A DNA stretch of 64,000 bases from NCBI RefSeq assembly GCF_042647165.1, contig NZ_JBHRUV010000017.1; one strand, 5' to 3'. The first letter of the stretch is position 1. Each line of letters starts with the position of its first letter. Of the stretch, positions 16,567 to 23,497 are shown one piece after another. The notes under the pieces were generated by a model. That model was given only the letters and a program-made list of their open reading frames with translations. It ran no database searches and was not told the origin of the DNA. Source of the stretch: Camelimonas abortus. Lineage in GTDB: Bacteria > Pseudomonadota > Alphaproteobacteria > Rhizobiales > Beijerinckiaceae. The position numbers and the translations under genes are program-made.

Positions 16567-17031
16567 GGAGTCCGGAAACCTTTTGTCCGGCGAAGGCGGC
16601 CGGATACGCGCGCGGAAGCCCGGCGCTGGCGCGTGACGGCCCGCAGTCCGTGACGACCGCGATACGGGCCCGACCCTCTCCAGCGCAGGGACGATTAACA
16701 GATAATATGATCCCGGTCCGTTTTATATCCACCCCCCGGGGCCGGAATGGCGTTGTCGCGCGGCGCCCGGTCCCGGCCGCGGACAGGTCCGGAGCGGTTT
16801 GGGCCGGCCTGTCATCGCCACTTGATGACGCGCGGCGCTCCCGGCATTGTCGGGAAACGTCCGGTCCACGTCAGCCTTCTGGCGCTTGTATGGAGACGGC
16901 TTCCATGTTAGCGCGCCGCAACCTGAGCGGTTGGGCCAACCAGACCTCACGTTGACACCGAATCATTCCTCACGCTGGCAGGCCACCAGCGTCGCTGAAA
17001 CAGAGCGTAGTATCCTGGAAAGGATTCCTTC
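16567..17031. promoter_or_regulatory. Divergent tim44/secB control region, no gene seen
   Basis: A 465-bp non-coding gap. It contains a 13-bp inverted repeat GGTTGG-G-CCAACC (16929-16941), a consensus-like -35 hexamer TTGACA (16952-16957) with no good -10 behind it, and AAGGATTCCTT (17020-17030), a palindrome that covers the secB ribosome site. An AT-rich patch at 16690-16735 could hold the leftward promoter. I looked for fxsA, common here in relatives, and saw no reading frame like it. Confidence 0.4.
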
Positions 17032-17520
17032 ATGTCCGAAAGCCCCGCAAACGGCGGCCCGCAGCCGCAGGACGGCGCCCCTCTGCTCAATGGCCTCGCG
17101 CAATACACCCGCGACCTCTCGTTTGAGAATCCGAACGCGCCGCGCTCCCTGACGCCGCAGGACAAGCCGCCGCAGATCTCCATTCAGGTGAACGTCGGCG
17201 CCCAGCAGCTTTCGGAAACTGACTTTGAGGTCGAGCTCAAGCTCGAGGGCAGCGCCAAGGTCGAGAACGAGACCCTGTTCGCCTTTGACCTGACCTATTG
17301 CGGCATCTTCCGCGCGCAGAACATTCCGCCGGAAGACCTGCATCCGGTCATCATGATCGAATGCCCGCGCCTGCTGTTCCCCTTCGCGCGCCAGATCGTG
17401 GCTGACGCCGTGCGCTCCGGCGGCTTCCCGCCCCTCTACGTCGATCCCATCGACTTCGCCGCGCTCTATCGCGAGCGCGCCCAGCAGTTCGCCGCCGCCC
17501 AGGGCCAGCAGGCCCAGTAA
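17032..17520 (+). CDS. secB: Protein-export chaperone SecB
   Basis: SecB is the cytoplasmic tetrameric chaperone that keeps precursors unfolded and hands them to SecA. The 162-residue protein matches alphaproteobacterial SecB, with YTRDLSFENPNAPRS, ISIQVNVGAQQLSETDFEVEL and the highly conserved ECPRLLFPFARQIVADAVRSGGFPP region (about 109-133). Its C-terminal tail is Gln/Ala-rich. The ATG at 17032 is preceded by AAAGGA, which lies inside a short palindrome (17020-17030) that could limit ribosome access. It is monocistronic: a strong bidirectional terminator follows. Confidence 0.97.
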   Translation: MSESPANGGPQPQDGAPLLNGLAQYTRDLSFENPNAPRSLTPQDKPPQISIQVNVGAQQLSETDFEVELKLEGSAKVENETLFAFDLTYCGIFRAQNIPPEDLHPVIMIECPRLLFPFARQIVADAVRSGGFPPLYVDPIDFAALYRERAQQFAAAQGQQAQ

Positions 17521-17542
17521 GCGCGACGCCGGAAAGCGAGCC

Positions 17543-17576
17543 GGAAAAAGGGCGGCGGCCGTTGGCCCCGCCCTTT
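17543..17576. terminator. Bidirectional terminator between secB and dnaQ
   Basis: AAAAAGGGCGG (17543-17553) pairs with CCGCCCTTTTT (17566-17576). The loop contains a further GGCC-GTT-GGCC stem. With A-runs on one side and T-runs on the other, it can terminate the rightward secB transcript and the leftward dnaQ operon. Confidence 0.92.
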
Positions 17577-17614
17577 TTGCATGTCCGTATGCGGGTCCGC
17601 CCTGGCTGGTCGGG

Positions 17615-18346
17615 TCAGGCGTCGCCGTCCGCCTGCGGCTGCATGTACTGCAGCCACAGCGCTTTCTCCCCAAGCGTGGCCACGAAGGCCCGGTGACGCC
17701 CGACATCTTCGTCGGTCAACAGTTGCGGCCGCGGAACCCGCCGCTCCAGGGGGCCGTCGTCCTTCGCGCGTTTCTCCAGCAGCGGCGCCGCGCGATCAGG
17801 AACGGCGACCGTAAGGTCAAGGCCGGTCTGCCGGCCGCCCATCAGCTCCAGATAGACTTCCGCGAGAATCTCGGCGTCGAGCAGCGCCCCGTGCCTGGAG
17901 CGCCGCGAATTGTCGACGCCAAAGCGTGAGCACAGACCATCAAGCGTGTTGTTGGCGCCGGGGAATTTGCGGCGGGCGATGACCAGGGTGTCGACGACAC
18001 GTTCCGGCGCGATGGGCGGCAGGCCGAGCCGGGCGAATTCGGCGTTAAGGAAGTTGACGTCGAACTGGGCGTTATGGGCGACCAGCGGCGCGTCGCCAAT
18101 AAAGGCCAGAAAATCGGCGGCGATATCGGCGAACACCGGCTTGTCCGCCAGGAACTGGGAGCTGAGGCCGTGCACGGCGAAGGCCTCGGCCGGCATGTCC
18201 CGTTCCGGATTGATGTAGCAGTGGAAGGTGGCGCCGGTCGGAAGGCGGTCAACGATTTCGACGCAGCCGATCTCAACCACGCGATCGCCCTTGAGCGGCT
18301 CCACGCCGGTTGTTTCGGTATCGAAGACAATTTCACGCAACGTCAC
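17615..18346 (-). CDS. dnaQ: DNA polymerase III epsilon subunit (3'-5' proofreading exonuclease)
   Basis: DnaQ proofreads for the replicative polymerase. The 243-residue protein has the DEDDh exonuclease motifs: Exo I FDTETTG near the N-terminus, Exo II VAHNAQFDVNFLN, and Exo III HGALLDAEILAEVY with the catalytic histidine. The C-terminal 60 residues would bind the alpha subunit. I chose GTG at 18346, because AGGGAGAG lies 6-8 bases upstream and it gives the normal start TLREIVFDTETTG; the frame stays open further upstream without family similarity. It is the last gene of the leftward ppsR-maf-aroE-coaE-dnaQ run beside the origin. Confidence 0.96.
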   Translation of the reverse strand: MTLREIVFDTETTGVEPLKGDRVVEIGCVEIVDRLPTGATFHCYINPERDMPAEAFAVHGLSSQFLADKPVFADIAADFLAFIGDAPLVAHNAQFDVNFLNAEFARLGLPPIAPERVVDTLVIARRKFPGANNTLDGLCSRFGVDNSRRSRHGALLDAEILAEVYLELMGGRQTGLDLTVAVPDRAAPLLEKRAKDDGPLERRVPRPQLLTDEDVGRHRAFVATLGEKALWLQYMQPQADGDA

Positions 18347-18377
18347 GTCCGGCTCTCCCTGGCGTGTGGCGGAATGA

Positions 18378-19010
18378 TCAGGCGTCCCCGGCCTCTGCGA
18401 GCAGGCGGCGTGCCGCTTCGCCCGTGCGGCCGGACAGGGCGCGCACGATGTCCGCCACCTGCCGGCGGGCATGGTCGAACCCGTGACCTGTGTCGATGAT
18501 GAAATGCGCCCTGCGCCGTTTCTCGGCGTCCGGCATCTGTTTCACGTGAATCATCTCGAATTTCTCCGGCGTCATGCCGGGACGCGCGAGAACGCGCTGG
18601 CGCTGGGTCTCAGCGTCGGTGGAAACCACCGCCACGGCGTCGCAGCGCCTGTCGCCGCCGGTTTCAAACAGCAGCGGCACGTCCATGACCAGCAAGGGCA
18701 CGTTTTGCGCCACCGCACGGCGCACCAGATCCAGCTGATGGTCGCGCAGCAGGGGATGAACAATGCTCTCGAGCCTGCGCAGCGCCTCCGGCTTGCCGAA
18801 CACCGCCGCGCCCAGCTTCTCGCGGTTCACAACCCCATTCTCGGATACGCCCGGAAACGCGGCCTCCACCAGCGGCGTCGCCGGTCCCGCGTAAATTTCG
18901 TGAACGGCGGCGTCGGCGTCATAGACCCATGCGCCCAACTCCCGGAACATCGCCGACGTGGCGGATTTTCCCATGCCGATCGATCCGGTGAGGCCTAGAA
19001 TAAAGGTCAT
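18378..19010 (-). CDS. coaE: Dephospho-CoA kinase
   Basis: CoaE phosphorylates the 3'-hydroxyl of dephospho-CoA, the last step of coenzyme A synthesis. The 210-residue protein starts with the P-loop LGLTGSIGMGKS (residues 5-16), followed by the adenine/CoA-site stretch GAWVYDADAAVHEIY and VMDVPLLFETGGDRRCDAVAVV. The ATG overlaps the aroE stop by 4 bp (ATGA). The codons for EMIHVKQM form a parS-type 16-mer identical to two intergenic parS copies on the other side of the origin, so this coding stretch may also be a ParB site. Confidence 0.96.
   Translation of the reverse strand: MTFILGLTGSIGMGKSATSAMFRELGAWVYDADAAVHEIYAGPATPLVEAAFPGVSENGVVNREKLGAAVFGKPEALRRLESIVHPLLRDHQLDLVRRAVAQNVPLLVMDVPLLFETGGDRRCDAVAVVSTDAETQRQRVLARPGMTPEKFEMIHVKQMPDAEKRRRAHFIIDTGHGFDHARRQVADIVRALSGRTGEAARRLLAEAGDA
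18538..18553 (-). other. parS centromere site within coaE
   Basis: Read on the minus strand it is TGATTCACGTGAAACA, one base from the canonical TGTTTCACGTGAAACA. It is identical to the copies at 24773 and 24828. It lies 3.1 kb left of the candidate origin, so ParB could load on both origin flanks. Confidence 0.8.
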
Positions 19011-19858
19011 GCGCTTCCCCCATTCATGTCATTGATGACCAGCTGGCGCAGCTGCGGCGTGACCTGCGGCGTGACGCCAAACCAGCGCCGGAAGCCCGGA
19101 ACAGCCTGGTGCAGCAACATGCCAAGCCCGTCGACCGTAGCGAGGCCGCGCGCCTTCGCCAGCTTCAGCAGGTCCGTTTCCAGCGGCGAATAGACGATAT
19201 CGGTGACAAGCGCGTCCGGCGGCAGAAGCGAGAGGTCGATGGTGAGCGCGGGCTGACCGCTCATGCCCAATGACGTGGTGTTCACCAGCAGCCTTGCGCC
19301 TTCAAGACGCGCCGAGCGCTCCTCCCAGGGAACGGCGCTGACGATGGCGTCCGAACCGCCCGCACATGCTTGCGCAAGACGCTCCGCGCGGTCGAACGAC
19401 CGGTTGGCGACCAGAACCCTCGTGAACCCGCGCTCAAGAAGACCGGACACGATGGCGCGCGCGGCGCCGCCCGCGCCCAAAACCACCGCCTTGCCGCCAG
19501 CCTTGTCCCATCCCGGGCCAAGCTCGTCGAGATTGCCGAGGAAACCGGCGACGTCGGTGTTGTCGCCCCACAGCTCCCCCTGCTCCAGCCAGACGGTGTT
19601 GACGGCGCCGAGGCGCTCGGCCGTCGGGGTGCGGCGGTCGACCAGAGACGCCGCCGCCTCCTTGTGCGGCACGGTCACGTTGCAGCCGGCGTATTCGCCG
19701 GCGCGAATACGGCCGAGGAAATCCGCCAGTTCCCCGGCCGTGACCCGCTGGCGCTCATAGACGCCCGCGATGCCCGCCTCACGGAGCCAGTAATTGTGAA
19801 TGATCGGCGAACGCGAGTGCGCGACGGGATCGCCGATCACGCAAGCTTTGGTCGGCAA
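19007..19858 (-). CDS. aroE: Shikimate dehydrogenase (NADP+)
   Basis: AroE reduces 3-dehydroshikimate to shikimate in aromatic amino acid synthesis. The 283-residue protein shows the substrate-site SRSP motif in VAHSRSPIIHNYWL, the catalytic lysine in NVTVPHKEAA, GDNTDVAGF, the NADP-binding glycine loop VLGAGGAARAIVSGLLERG, and the C-terminal DGLGMLLHQAVPGFRRWFG. All key residues are present. It overlaps coaE by 4 bp and is 27 bp from maf, which fits a single origin-proximal operon. Confidence 0.96.
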   Translation of the reverse strand: MPTKACVIGDPVAHSRSPIIHNYWLREAGIAGVYERQRVTAGELADFLGRIRAGEYAGCNVTVPHKEAAASLVDRRTPTAERLGAVNTVWLEQGELWGDNTDVAGFLGNLDELGPGWDKAGGKAVVLGAGGAARAIVSGLLERGFTRVLVANRSFDRAERLAQACAGGSDAIVSAVPWEERSARLEGARLLVNTTSLGMSGQPALTIDLSLLPPDALVTDIVYSPLETDLLKLAKARGLATVDGLGMLLHQAVPGFRRWFGVTPQVTPQLRQLVINDMNGGSA

Positions 19859-19885
19859 CGGCTGACTCCTTTCTCCGGCAGGCGT

Positions 19886-20506
19886 TCATCCAAGAAGATG
19901 TCCCAGTCGCCGCAACTCGGCCAGCAGCGGCAACAATGGCAGTCCCAGGATGGTGAAGTGGTCGCCGTGCACCGACTCGAACAGCTGCGATCCGGCGCCT
20001 TCGAGCTGGTATCCGCCGACGCTGGTCAGCAGCGCCGGCCCCGCAACGGCGATATAGGCTTCGATAAACGCATCTCCGAGCGGCCGCATGCGAAGCGTCG
20101 CATCAGACCGGAGCGTGGCGACGATCTCGCCGTCAACCGCCAGCGCTGCGGCGGAGTGGAGCTGGTGCGTGCGCCCGGAAAGCTGGCGCAGACGGGAGCG
20201 CAGCTCCTCCATGTCGCTCGCCTTGTCGAACTGCTCGCCCTCGCAGGACAGCGTCTGGTCGGCGCCCAGGACAAGGCGGCCGGGTCTCCTCGCCGAGACG
20301 TCGAGCGCCTTGGCGCGCGCCAGCATTGCGGCCACCTCCCCCGCCGGAACGCGATTGCGCCGCGCCCCGGCGTCAACGGCCCGCTCGTCAATGGCGGCCG
20401 GAAGGACCTCAACCGGAATGCCCGCCGCCTCCAGCATCTGCCGTCGCGTGGCGCTGCCGGAAGCCAGCAGCAGCGGCGAAGAAAGAAGCCACAATCCGGT
20501 CGTCAT
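19886..20506 (-). CDS. maf: Maf family nucleotide pyrophosphatase
   Basis: Maf proteins hydrolyse non-canonical or modified nucleoside triphosphates (house-cleaning) and can affect septum formation. The 206-residue protein begins with the substrate motif LLLASGSATRRQMLEAAG, has the catalytic aspartate in VLGADQTLSCEG, and ends with VGGYQLEGAGSQLFESVHGDHFTILGLPL. The reading frame extends upstream into ppsR, but ATG at 20506 has AGGGAG 8 bases before it and begins just ahead of the conserved LLLASGS. The gene is 26 bp from ppsR in the same leftward unit. Confidence 0.93.
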   Translation of the reverse strand: MTTGLWLLSSPLLLASGSATRRQMLEAAGIPVEVLPAAIDERAVDAGARRNRVPAGEVAAMLARAKALDVSARRPGRLVLGADQTLSCEGEQFDKASDMEELRSRLRQLSGRTHQLHSAAALAVDGEIVATLRSDATLRMRPLGDAFIEAYIAVAGPALLTSVGGYQLEGAGSQLFESVHGDHFTILGLPLLPLLAELRRLGHLLG

Positions 20507-20532
20507 GCGCGGCGCTCCCTGAGGGGTGGAGA

Positions 20533-21378
20533 TCACTGGTTGTCCCATGCCTGGGTTTGGCGCTGTTTGTGCTCCCGGTAAAGGTCCAGGATTGCGGCGG
20601 CGGTTTCCTCGATGGAGCGGCGGGTGACGTCGATCACCGGCCAGCGGTTGCGCGCGCATATGCGGCGGGTGTCCGTGATCTCCGCCGCGACGGCGGCCTC
20701 ATCGACATAGGAGGAGGCGTCAGCGGCGTTGAGGCTGAGCAGACGGTTCTGCCGGATCTGCACGATGCGTTCGGCGCTGGCGACGAGGCCGACCACCAGG
20801 GGCCCTTTTACATTGAGGAAGGCTTCCGGCAGCGGCGCGCCGGCCACATAGGGGATGTTGGCGGTCTTGATGCCCCGGTTCGCCAGGTAGATGCTGGTGG
20901 GCGTCTTGGACGTGCGGCTGACGCCGAACAGGATGACGTCCGCGTCAGAGAGCCCGCTCACGCACTGCCCGTCGTCATGCATGAGCGTGTAGTTCATGGC
21001 GTCAATGCGACGGAAATAGTCGGCGTCGAGCGTGTGCTGCGCGCCCGGCCTGCCGCGGGATGAGGTCCCGAGATAGGCGTCGAACATCTGCATGACCGGC
21101 GACAGCACCGAGAGACACGGAGATCCGGTCTCCAGCGCCGCCCGCTCAACCTCGCCGGCGAGCTCGCTGTCGACCAGCGTGTACAGAACCATTCCCGGCG
21201 CCGCCTGAATGCCGGCGATCACCCTCTCCAGCTGGCCGCGTGAACGCACCAGCGGATAGACGTGCTCGATGGCCGAGATGCCCTCGTACTGGGCGGCGGC
21301 CGCGCGCGCCACGGCGATCAGGGTCTCGCCGGTCGAATCCGAAATGAGGTGGAGATGAAAGAAGCTGCGATTGACCAC
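20533..21378 (-). CDS. ppsR: Pyruvate, water/phosphate dikinase regulatory protein (kinase/pyrophosphorylase, DUF299)
   Basis: This 281-residue DUF299 protein switches PEP synthase or pyruvate phosphate dikinase off and on by ADP-dependent phosphorylation and phosphorolysis. It begins FFHLHLISDSTGETL, as the family does, and has the P-loop FGVSRTSKTPTSIYLANRG near residue 150. The GTG at 21378 is preferred: GGAGA lies upstream and it gives the normal length. It is the first leftward gene after the candidate origin, the same position as RP001 beside the Caulobacter origin. Which dikinase it controls cannot be told from the window. Confidence 0.92.
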   Translation of the reverse strand: MVNRSFFHLHLISDSTGETLIAVARAAAAQYEGISAIEHVYPLVRSRGQLERVIAGIQAAPGMVLYTLVDSELAGEVERAALETGSPCLSVLSPVMQMFDAYLGTSSRGRPGAQHTLDADYFRRIDAMNYTLMHDDGQCVSGLSDADVILFGVSRTSKTPTSIYLANRGIKTANIPYVAGAPLPEAFLNVKGPLVVGLVASAERIVQIRQNRLLSLNAADASSYVDEAAVAAEITDTRRICARNRWPVIDVTRRSIEETAAAILDLYREHKQRQTQAWDNQ

Positions 21379-21775
21379 CAGTTTCTCCGCCTGACGCAGG
21401 GCGCGGCCCGGTCCGCAGGGAGCGGTCCGCTGTCTCTGGATTGTTGTGGAGGAATGTGGGCGAAGGTCAATCTCCGCCCCTGCCCGGACCGTGCCCCGCC
21501 ATCTCCCCACATTGCGTTCAACATGAGTCAGCCTGTGGGCGTTTTTGCGCCATCATCCGCAGCGGTGAATAACCGCCGCCGCAGTCCCGCCCAAATCGTT
21601 AACGAACCGTTAATTATCAGGCGTTCAGGAATCGTTAACCATGATGGCGTCACGTCGCGCTTGGGCGCCGGGGTTGGGGATGATATGTGGACGCCGTTGG
21701 ATGTCGGCCTTTCCACGTCCAAACAGGAAAATCAGATTCAAGATTCAGAATTCTCTTTGTTTTTAAGGATTGGCT
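21379..21775. other. Candidate chromosomal replication origin (oriC) between ppsR and hemE
   Basis: A 397-bp non-coding gap from which genes diverge on both sides. It holds a perfect CtrA-type box (21599-21613), a third TTAAC half-site (21635-21639), GANTC methylation sites at 21629-21633, 21735-21739 and 21742-21746, and an AT-rich right end (21721-21770). DnaA-box-like TGTGG cores occur at 21445, 21455, 21534 and 21686 and a CCACA core at 21507, but none is a full TTATCCACA. The Caulobacter origin lies between hemE and RP001, and parAB/parS follow 3-8 kb to the right, as here. Assignment is by context plus these motifs. Confidence 0.75.
21599..21613. promoter_or_regulatory. CtrA-type binding box in the candidate origin
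   Basis: TTAA-CGAACCG-TTAA matches TTAA-N7-TTAA exactly; on the minus strand it reads TTAA-N7-TTAAC, the full consensus. In Caulobacter CtrA binding at such boxes represses replication initiation and also regulates hemE. Confidence 0.7.
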
Positions 21776-22828
21776 GTGCGCACTGACCCGGACCCTTCGC
21801 TCTTCATCCAGGCTCTTCGTGGCGAACGTACGGAACGCACGCCGCTCTGGATGATGCGGCAGGCAGGCAGGTATCTGCCCGAGTACCGTGACGTGCGCGC
21901 CCGCGCCGGCAGCTTTCTGGACCTGTGCTACACGCCGGAGCTGGCGACCGAGGTGACGCTGCAGCCGATCCGCCGCTTTGGCTTCGACGCCGCCATCCTG
22001 TTCAGCGACATTCTCGTCGTCCCGCACGCGCTTGGCCAGAACGTCTGGTTCGCGGAGGGGGAAGGCCCGCGGCTTGACCCTGTGACCGACGCGGAAGGGC
22101 TGGCGCGGCTCGGCGATCCCACGGATCTCCGGCGGCTGGATCCGGTTATCGAAACCGTGTCGCGCGTCCGTGCGGACCTGCGCACGCTGAACGGCGGCGC
22201 GACGGCGCTCATCGGTTTCTGCGGCGCCCCCTGGACAGTGGCGAGCTACATGATCGCGGGCAAGGGCACGCCCGATCAGGCGCCGGTCCGGCTCAAGGCC
22301 TACCAGGATCCGCAGTTTCTGCAGGCGCTGGTCGATCTGCTGGTGGAGGCTTCGGCCAGCTATCTGGTCCGCCAGATCGACGCGGGCGCCCAGGCGGTGC
22401 AGATTTTTGAAAGTTTCGGCTCCGCGCTGCCGCCGGCGCTGTTTGACCGCTGGTGCCTCGAGCCGGTGACGAAACTGGTCCGCAAGGTCAAGGGCGCCCG
22501 CCCGGAAGCGCATGTCATCGTGTTCGCGCGCGGCGTCGCCGGGCGGCTGACCCGCTTCACGGACGTTCCGGAAATCAGCGCGCTTGGTCTGGACTGGAGC
22601 ATCGACGTGAACTGGGCGGCGCAGGCGCTGCAGCCCAGGGTGACGGTGCAGGGCAATCTTGATCCGCTTGCGCTTATGGCCGGCGGCGACGCCCTTGCCC
22701 GCGGCGTGCGGGACATCCTCGACGCGCTGTCGGGCGGGCCGCACATTTTCAATCTCGGACATGGCATCCAGCCGCCTACGCCAGTCGCCCATGTCGAGGA
22801 GCTGGTGCGGCTTGTCAGGGCCGGATAG
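21776..22828 (+). CDS. hemE: Uroporphyrinogen decarboxylase
   Basis: HemE decarboxylates uroporphyrinogen III to coproporphyrinogen III in haem synthesis. The 350-residue protein shows the active-site motifs PLWMMRQAGRYLPEYR near the N-terminus, FSDILVVPHALG with its catalytic aspartate, GFCGAPWTVASYM, and the C-terminal FNLGHGIQPPTPVAHVEELV. A TTG at 21770 is also in frame, but AAGGA (21765-21769) touches it directly, while GTG at 21776 is spaced 6 bases from it, so I place the start there. It is the first rightward gene after the candidate origin and is followed 11 bp later by hemJ. Confidence 0.96.
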   Translation: MRTDPDPSLFIQALRGERTERTPLWMMRQAGRYLPEYRDVRARAGSFLDLCYTPELATEVTLQPIRRFGFDAAILFSDILVVPHALGQNVWFAEGEGPRLDPVTDAEGLARLGDPTDLRRLDPVIETVSRVRADLRTLNGGATALIGFCGAPWTVASYMIAGKGTPDQAPVRLKAYQDPQFLQALVDLLVEASASYLVRQIDAGAQAVQIFESFGSALPPALFDRWCLEPVTKLVRKVKGARPEAHVIVFARGVAGRLTRFTDVPEISALGLDWSIDVNWAAQALQPRVTVQGNLDPLALMAGGDALARGVRDILDALSGGPHIFNLGHGIQPPTPVAHVEELVRLVRAG

Positions 22829-22839
22829 GAGGAGAACGC

Positions 22840-23268
22840 ATGGCGTATCTCTGGATCAAGGTCCTGCACATCGTCGCGGTGATTTCCTGGATGGCGGGCA
22901 TGCTGTATCTGCCGCGGCTGTTCGTGTATCACTGCGACGCCGTGAAGGGCGGCGAGGCGGCGGACAAGTTTTGCGTCATGGAGCGGCGACTGCTGCGCGG
23001 CATCATGACCCCTGCGGCGGTGGTTTCCGTGCTCGCGGGTCTCTGGCTGGCGTGGGTGGGGGATCTGTGGGCTGATCCGTGGTTTCACGCAAAGATGCTG
23101 CTGGTCGCGATCCTGATCGGCATTCATGTTTTTCTGTGGCGTCAGGTCAGGGCCTTCGCCGTCGGCCAGAATCGGTTTTCAGATAAATTTTATAGGGTTA
23201 TCAACGAGATACCAGCGCTCCTCATGGTCGGGATCGTCGCGCTGGTCGTGATCCGTCCGTGGGGATGA
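22840..23268 (+). CDS. hemJ: Protoporphyrinogen IX oxidase HemJ
   Basis: HemJ is the membrane protoporphyrinogen oxidase of many alphaproteobacteria that lack HemG/HemY. The 142-residue protein has four hydrophobic segments. It has the conserved N-terminal histidine in IKVLHIVAVISWMAGMLYLPRLFVYH, a second in WFHAKMLLV and a third in IGIHVFLWRQ, likely haem ligands. It lies 11 bp after hemE with GGAGG before its ATG, so the two haem genes form one operon. Length and motifs are normal. Confidence 0.93.
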   Translation: MAYLWIKVLHIVAVISWMAGMLYLPRLFVYHCDAVKGGEAADKFCVMERRLLRGIMTPAAVVSVLAGLWLAWVGDLWADPWFHAKMLLVAILIGIHVFLWRQVRAFAVGQNRFSDKFYRVINEIPALLMVGIVALVVIRPWG

Positions 23269-23497
23269 GGACTGAACTTGCGTGATCCGGAAGCTTGCGG
23301 TATTGGTAAGGTCCTTCCAATGCCGCAGCCCCAGCGTAACCTCCCATGTTACGGACCGGAGCCGGCGCGCACGGGCCACCGGAGCTGTCTGCAGAACGGC
23401 AGCGTTCTCGCGCTCTGACGTATCCAGCTCCACGTCACCGGCCATATTCCCACGCCAAGCCGCTCCCCATGGGAGTCTGAATTGCGAGAGTTTCCCC
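23269..23497 (+). promoter_or_regulatory. Structured 5' leader of rho
   Basis: The 229-bp hemJ-rho gap is non-coding. An extended hairpin at 23296-23327 has a stem of about 14 pairs with one G-T pair and one bulged T, and a 3-base loop. A second small hairpin CGTAAC-N7-GTTACG lies at 23335-23353. Neither has a T-tract. Rho is autoregulated by attenuation in its leader in several bacteria, so a folded leader makes sense, but the mechanism here is inference. Confidence 0.55.

Noticed and set aside
23282..23497. N-terminal extension of Rho by 72 residues
   Set aside because: The translation is unlike Rho, and MREIKLQDIKSKTPTELL at 23498 is the conserved start. The stretch is better read as a structured leader.
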